From the NCBI RefSeq assembly GCF_024653915.1, contig NZ_JANLGY010000009.1, forward strand, positions 1 through 64,000: a DNA stretch of 64,000 bases. Direction: 5' to 3'. Numbering within the stretch: the first letter of the stretch is position 1; every line of letters begins with the position of its first letter. The notes under the pieces are model-generated. The model was not told where the DNA came from, searched no databases, and worked only from the letters and a program-made list of their open reading frames with translations. The translations under genes and the position numbers were made by a program. Positions 61,756-64,000 of this stretch are shown piece after piece. This DNA is from Sulfuricaulis sp. Its GTDB lineage: Bacteria; Pseudomonadota; Gammaproteobacteria; Acidiferrobacterales; Sulfurifustaceae.

Positions 61756-63492
61756 GTGACCGGACTGGCTCTCACATTACCTACTAAGCGTGTCTCGGCC
61801 TGGATGGCGGAGACCGATCCCAAGTACGCGCAAGCGTGGATCGCTTCCTTGCCGCTCGCCGACAGCGCGGAGACAGCACGGGAAGTTTACCAGGCGCTTT
61901 ATACCCTCAATCGTCAGGATCTGGACGCCGCGCGTCGCTTCGAGCTGATGGAGCTTTACAACGCTCCCGTAGCCACTGTCACCTCCACATTGGAGTCGTA
62001 TTTTACCCGTGCCGCACTGCCGCTGACGCCGAAGAAACGCCAGCTGGCGGAGTTTATCCGCCAGTTGCACATGGAAATGGCCTACGGCTACAAGGGCTGC
62101 CTTCAGGATCTGGAAAAGCAGCGGTTGCGCTGGGGCAAGAAATCCTTGCGTGCGCAGGCGCTGGTGCGCTCCCTGCATTACCTCGGCGAGATGTTGCTGC
62201 ATTCCTATCAGGTGTACATGCCGTATCCGCCGGAGGTGTGGCGCGAGATACATGCCATCTATCAGTATGCCGCCGAACACGATTTGACGCAGGAGGTGCT
62301 CGACTCGCCCGCGCCCACGACTGCCAAGACCACGATCAGCCACGAATACATTCACATCCTGCTCCTGGGTTTGAGCAATCCTTATCAGTTGCCGCAGGGT
62401 GAATGCCGGCAGGTGCAACGTTTCCTGCATCAGTGGAGCGCCAAGGCGGAGCTGAGAGACGCTCTCAAGTCCGCACCATCGGCTGGATATTTCCTCATCG
62501 ATCCCGCGACCGATTCACCGCCGGTACCGTTTCCTCAAGGCGAGGCATTCCAGCCGGGTCAGGGGGTGCGACTGCTGGATGCCGTGGAACTGCTGCGCTC
62601 CATTCAGTTTTTCATCCAGCGCCTGCAACAGGGCGACAGCGCCCGCGCGCTGTCGCTGGGTATTGATTGCCTGGATTCCGTCTGCCTCGACATGTTGCAA
62701 CGCATGATGCGCTCTTGGGGCCAGTTGCCCAAGCGGCAGTTCTCGCGTATTCAGCGCAGTGGCCCGGCCTTCGTGTGTGCCGGTATCCAGGCGCTGCATT
62801 TTTTTGCCAGCGGCCAAAAACCATTCGCTCCACCGGTAAGTGTTGCCAAACACGAAGCCACTGACGACCGCGTGATTCTCCCGTCGCATATCGAGGAAGA
62901 CATCACACGCGAGGTGCGCGCGGACGAGGAGGATTTCATCGCGCTCGACGAACCGGTGGCGGTGGGGCCGATGCCGCAGACGGAACCGCGCGAGAGCACC
63001 GTTTCTTCCGGCGAAGGATTTCGTGTCGATCGCTGGCAGATCAAGGATGCCGCGCCCAAGGGGCTGCAATTGGTGCGCTTTGGCAGTTCACACACCTATG
63101 TACGTGTCGGCGATGCCGTGGGTATCCAGCAGATGGACGAGATCGGCCGTTGGAGCGCCGGCGTGGTGCGCTGGATGAAAAGCCCCGAGGCCGGCAGCTT
63201 GGAAATGGGCATTGAATTGCTGGCCTCCGGCGTCAAGCCGGTGGCGGTCGCCCTGGTGCGCGGCACTGGCACAGGCGATTATCAGCCCGCGCTGCTTCTG
63301 CCAGCCATCGAAGCCCTGCGCCGCCCGGCCACGCTGCTGTTGCCGCGCGGTGTTTACGCTCCCGGCAGCAATCTTTTGCTGGCGGAAGAAACGGAAGCAA
63401 TCCGCACCGTGCGCCTGTTGCAGCGGCTTGAGTATACGAACGTCTTCGAGCTGCTGGTGTTTGCCGACGTTGTCCCCGATCAACGGGGATGA
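61756..63492 (+). CDS. Uncharacterised 578-aa conserved-type protein, possible C-terminal PilZ-like domain
   Basis: A large soluble protein with GTG start and AGGAAG nearby. The N-terminal ~280 residues are helical (WIASLPLADSAETAREVYQA, QLHMEMAYGYKGCLQDLEKQ, RALVRSLHYLGEM-like repeats). A variable acidic linker (~360-410) follows. A beta-rich C-terminus has RWQIKDAAPKGLQLVRFGSS, IGRWSAGVVRWMKSPEAGSL and GIELLASGVKPVAVAL. The last segment recalls PilZ-type barrels (W..G.VRW....G...MGIELL), but the RxxxR motif is not clear. No enzyme motif seen. A role in c-di-GMP signalling is a guess. Confidence 0.7.
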   Translation: MTGLALTLPTKRVSAWMAETDPKYAQAWIASLPLADSAETAREVYQALYTLNRQDLDAARRFELMELYNAPVATVTSTLESYFTRAALPLTPKKRQLAEFIRQLHMEMAYGYKGCLQDLEKQRLRWGKKSLRAQALVRSLHYLGEMLLHSYQVYMPYPPEVWREIHAIYQYAAEHDLTQEVLDSPAPTTAKTTISHEYIHILLLGLSNPYQLPQGECRQVQRFLHQWSAKAELRDALKSAPSAGYFLIDPATDSPPVPFPQGEAFQPGQGVRLLDAVELLRSIQFFIQRLQQGDSARALSLGIDCLDSVCLDMLQRMMRSWGQLPKRQFSRIQRSGPAFVCAGIQALHFFASGQKPFAPPVSVAKHEATDDRVILPSHIEEDITREVRADEEDFIALDEPVAVGPMPQTEPRESTVSSGEGFRVDRWQIKDAAPKGLQLVRFGSSHTYVRVGDAVGIQQMDEIGRWSAGVVRWMKSPEAGSLEMGIELLASGVKPVAVALVRGTGTGDYQPALLLPAIEALRRPATLLLPRGVYAPGSNLLLAEETEAIRTVRLLQRLEYTNVFELLVFADVVPDQRG

Positions 63493-63595
63493 AGCCGCCA
63501 AAGCTTGCAGGGTTTGTCGGTTTGGTTATTGACCCATGTAATGATGAAATGTGACCTAAGTAACTGTTGAAAAACCATTTATGACTGACCGGACC

Positions 63596-63646
63596 GCCAG
63601 GTTAGACGTCACGGGGCCAGGTTATACGTCAGAATGTGACGTCTAA
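63596..63646. repeat. Direct and inverted repeats upstream of the last gene
   Basis: A 16-bp direct repeat, GCCAGGTTAGACGTCA (63596-63611) and GCCAGGTTATACGTCA (63616-63631), differs at one base. TTAGACGTCAC (63602-63612) and GTGACGTCTAA (63636-63646) form a perfect 11-bp inverted repeat. They lie 37 bp before the ATG at 63683 and may be an operator or the edge of a small mobile sequence. Confidence 0.6.
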
Positions 63647-63682
63647 ATTACGTTAGAACTACTCGCAACATAGGGCTGCGAT

Positions 63683-64000
63683 ATGTCAGCAGAAATACAG
63701 TTTCACATAGGCGTTGGCATCAAGGCGCCGATCTCCGAGGGGTCGTATGAAGTCGGCCACGCCAGAATCGATGTGCATTACCCGAAGGTGATAAATCTGG
63801 GCCTTGGGTCAATGCCGCTACCTCATGGGCTAAGCACCGTCTTTGTTGTTACTTGGTCTGACGCCCATGGCGACGATTCAAAATACTTAAAAGCAAAAAC
63901 ACATCACCGCCATCTCGTCATTCATAAAGCCCTGGACTCCATAAATGAGTTGCTGCAAGCATATAAACTTGTGCGCATGGGGCACATCGATGGCTGCGGC
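63683..64000 (+). CDS. Unrecognised protein, truncated by the window end
   Basis: An open frame of 106 codons from ATG 63683 that runs off the window without a stop. It starts MSAEIQFHIGVGIKAPISEG and contains GLGSMPLPHGLSTVFVVTWS and HHRHLVIHKALDSINELLQA. No strong ribosome site was seen. Base use is less GC-rich at third positions than in the neighbouring gene, hinting at an accessory origin. No family is recognised. Confidence 0.5.
   Translation, partial: MSAEIQFHIGVGIKAPISEGSYEVGHARIDVHYPKVINLGLGSMPLPHGLSTVFVVTWSDAHGDDSKYLKAKTHHRHLVIHKALDSINELLQAYKLVRMGHIDGCG

Noticed and set aside
1-64000. CRISPR arrays, rRNA genes, transposase-bearing insertion sequences
   Set aside because: No regularly spaced repeats with unique spacers, no rRNA-like sequence and no transposase frame were found on either strand.

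Overview
The window looks like chromosome of an environmental proteobacterium, most likely Gammaproteobacteria (Betaproteobacteria not excluded). The clues are a tRNA-Ser(GCT)/tRNA-Arg(ACG) pair in the same order as E. coli serV-argV, an exosortase-A (XrtA/PEP-CTERM)-type exopolysaccharide locus, an AddA helicase-nuclease paired with an AddB-like 'probable DNA repair protein' nuclease, and a 7Fe ferredoxin of the proteobacterial FdxA type. The lineage call is inference; nothing was searched.

Region 1 (1-15738): two tRNA genes, then a 15.5-kb integrated phage-like element. A perfect 45-bp direct repeat of the tRNA-Arg 3' end (193-237 and 15694-15738) marks attL and attR. The element carries a DUF4224 gene and tyrosine integrase beside attL, an AlpA-like HTH gene, a coiled-coil protein, a small sigma factor, both terminase subunits, a scaffold-like protein, a T7 gp14-like internal virion protein and a 1063-aa LPD38-like protein. 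It also has a prim-pol/D5 helicase, a serine recombinase and an iteron-like repeat cluster. I find no portal, capsid or tail gene, although most junctions between the structural genes are 4-bp stop/start overlaps. It therefore resembles a phage satellite, or a very compact remnant, that packages its DNA and supplies ejection proteins but must borrow a shell.

Region 2 (15749-47241): the displaced tRNA terminator, a near-consensus sigma-54 promoter, then a large EPS locus. The plus-strand operon encodes a polyprenyl-phosphate sugar transferase, export lipoprotein, chain-length protein, P-loop autokinase homologue, outer-membrane barrel, AAA ATPase, FemAB-like protein, deacetylase, flippase, ligase/polymerase and a second deacetylase. 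A J-domain membrane protein lies on the opposite strand near its start. A minus-strand operon (41750 to 30584) converges on it with four glycosyltransferases, a CapK/PaaK-like ligase, a methyltransferase-kinase fusion, deacetylases and a beta-helix lipoprotein. Two further beta-helix lipoproteins and an epimerase close the locus. XrtA exosortase itself is not in the window.

Region 3 (47253-64000): housekeeping and regulatory genes. These are a DUF3187 protein, a VTT/DedA-like membrane protein, a sterol-desaturase-family protein, phosphoenolpyruvate synthase, a DsbC-like protein, a DUF484-GGDEF diguanylate cyclase with an I-site, the AddA/AddB-like pair, ferredoxin FdxA, an uncharacterised 578-aa protein and a gene cut by the window end. 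Between the AddA and AddB genes, on the opposite strand, lies a short GGA-rich segment ending in a strong intrinsic terminator. It has the hallmarks of a CsrA/RsmA-titrating small RNA.
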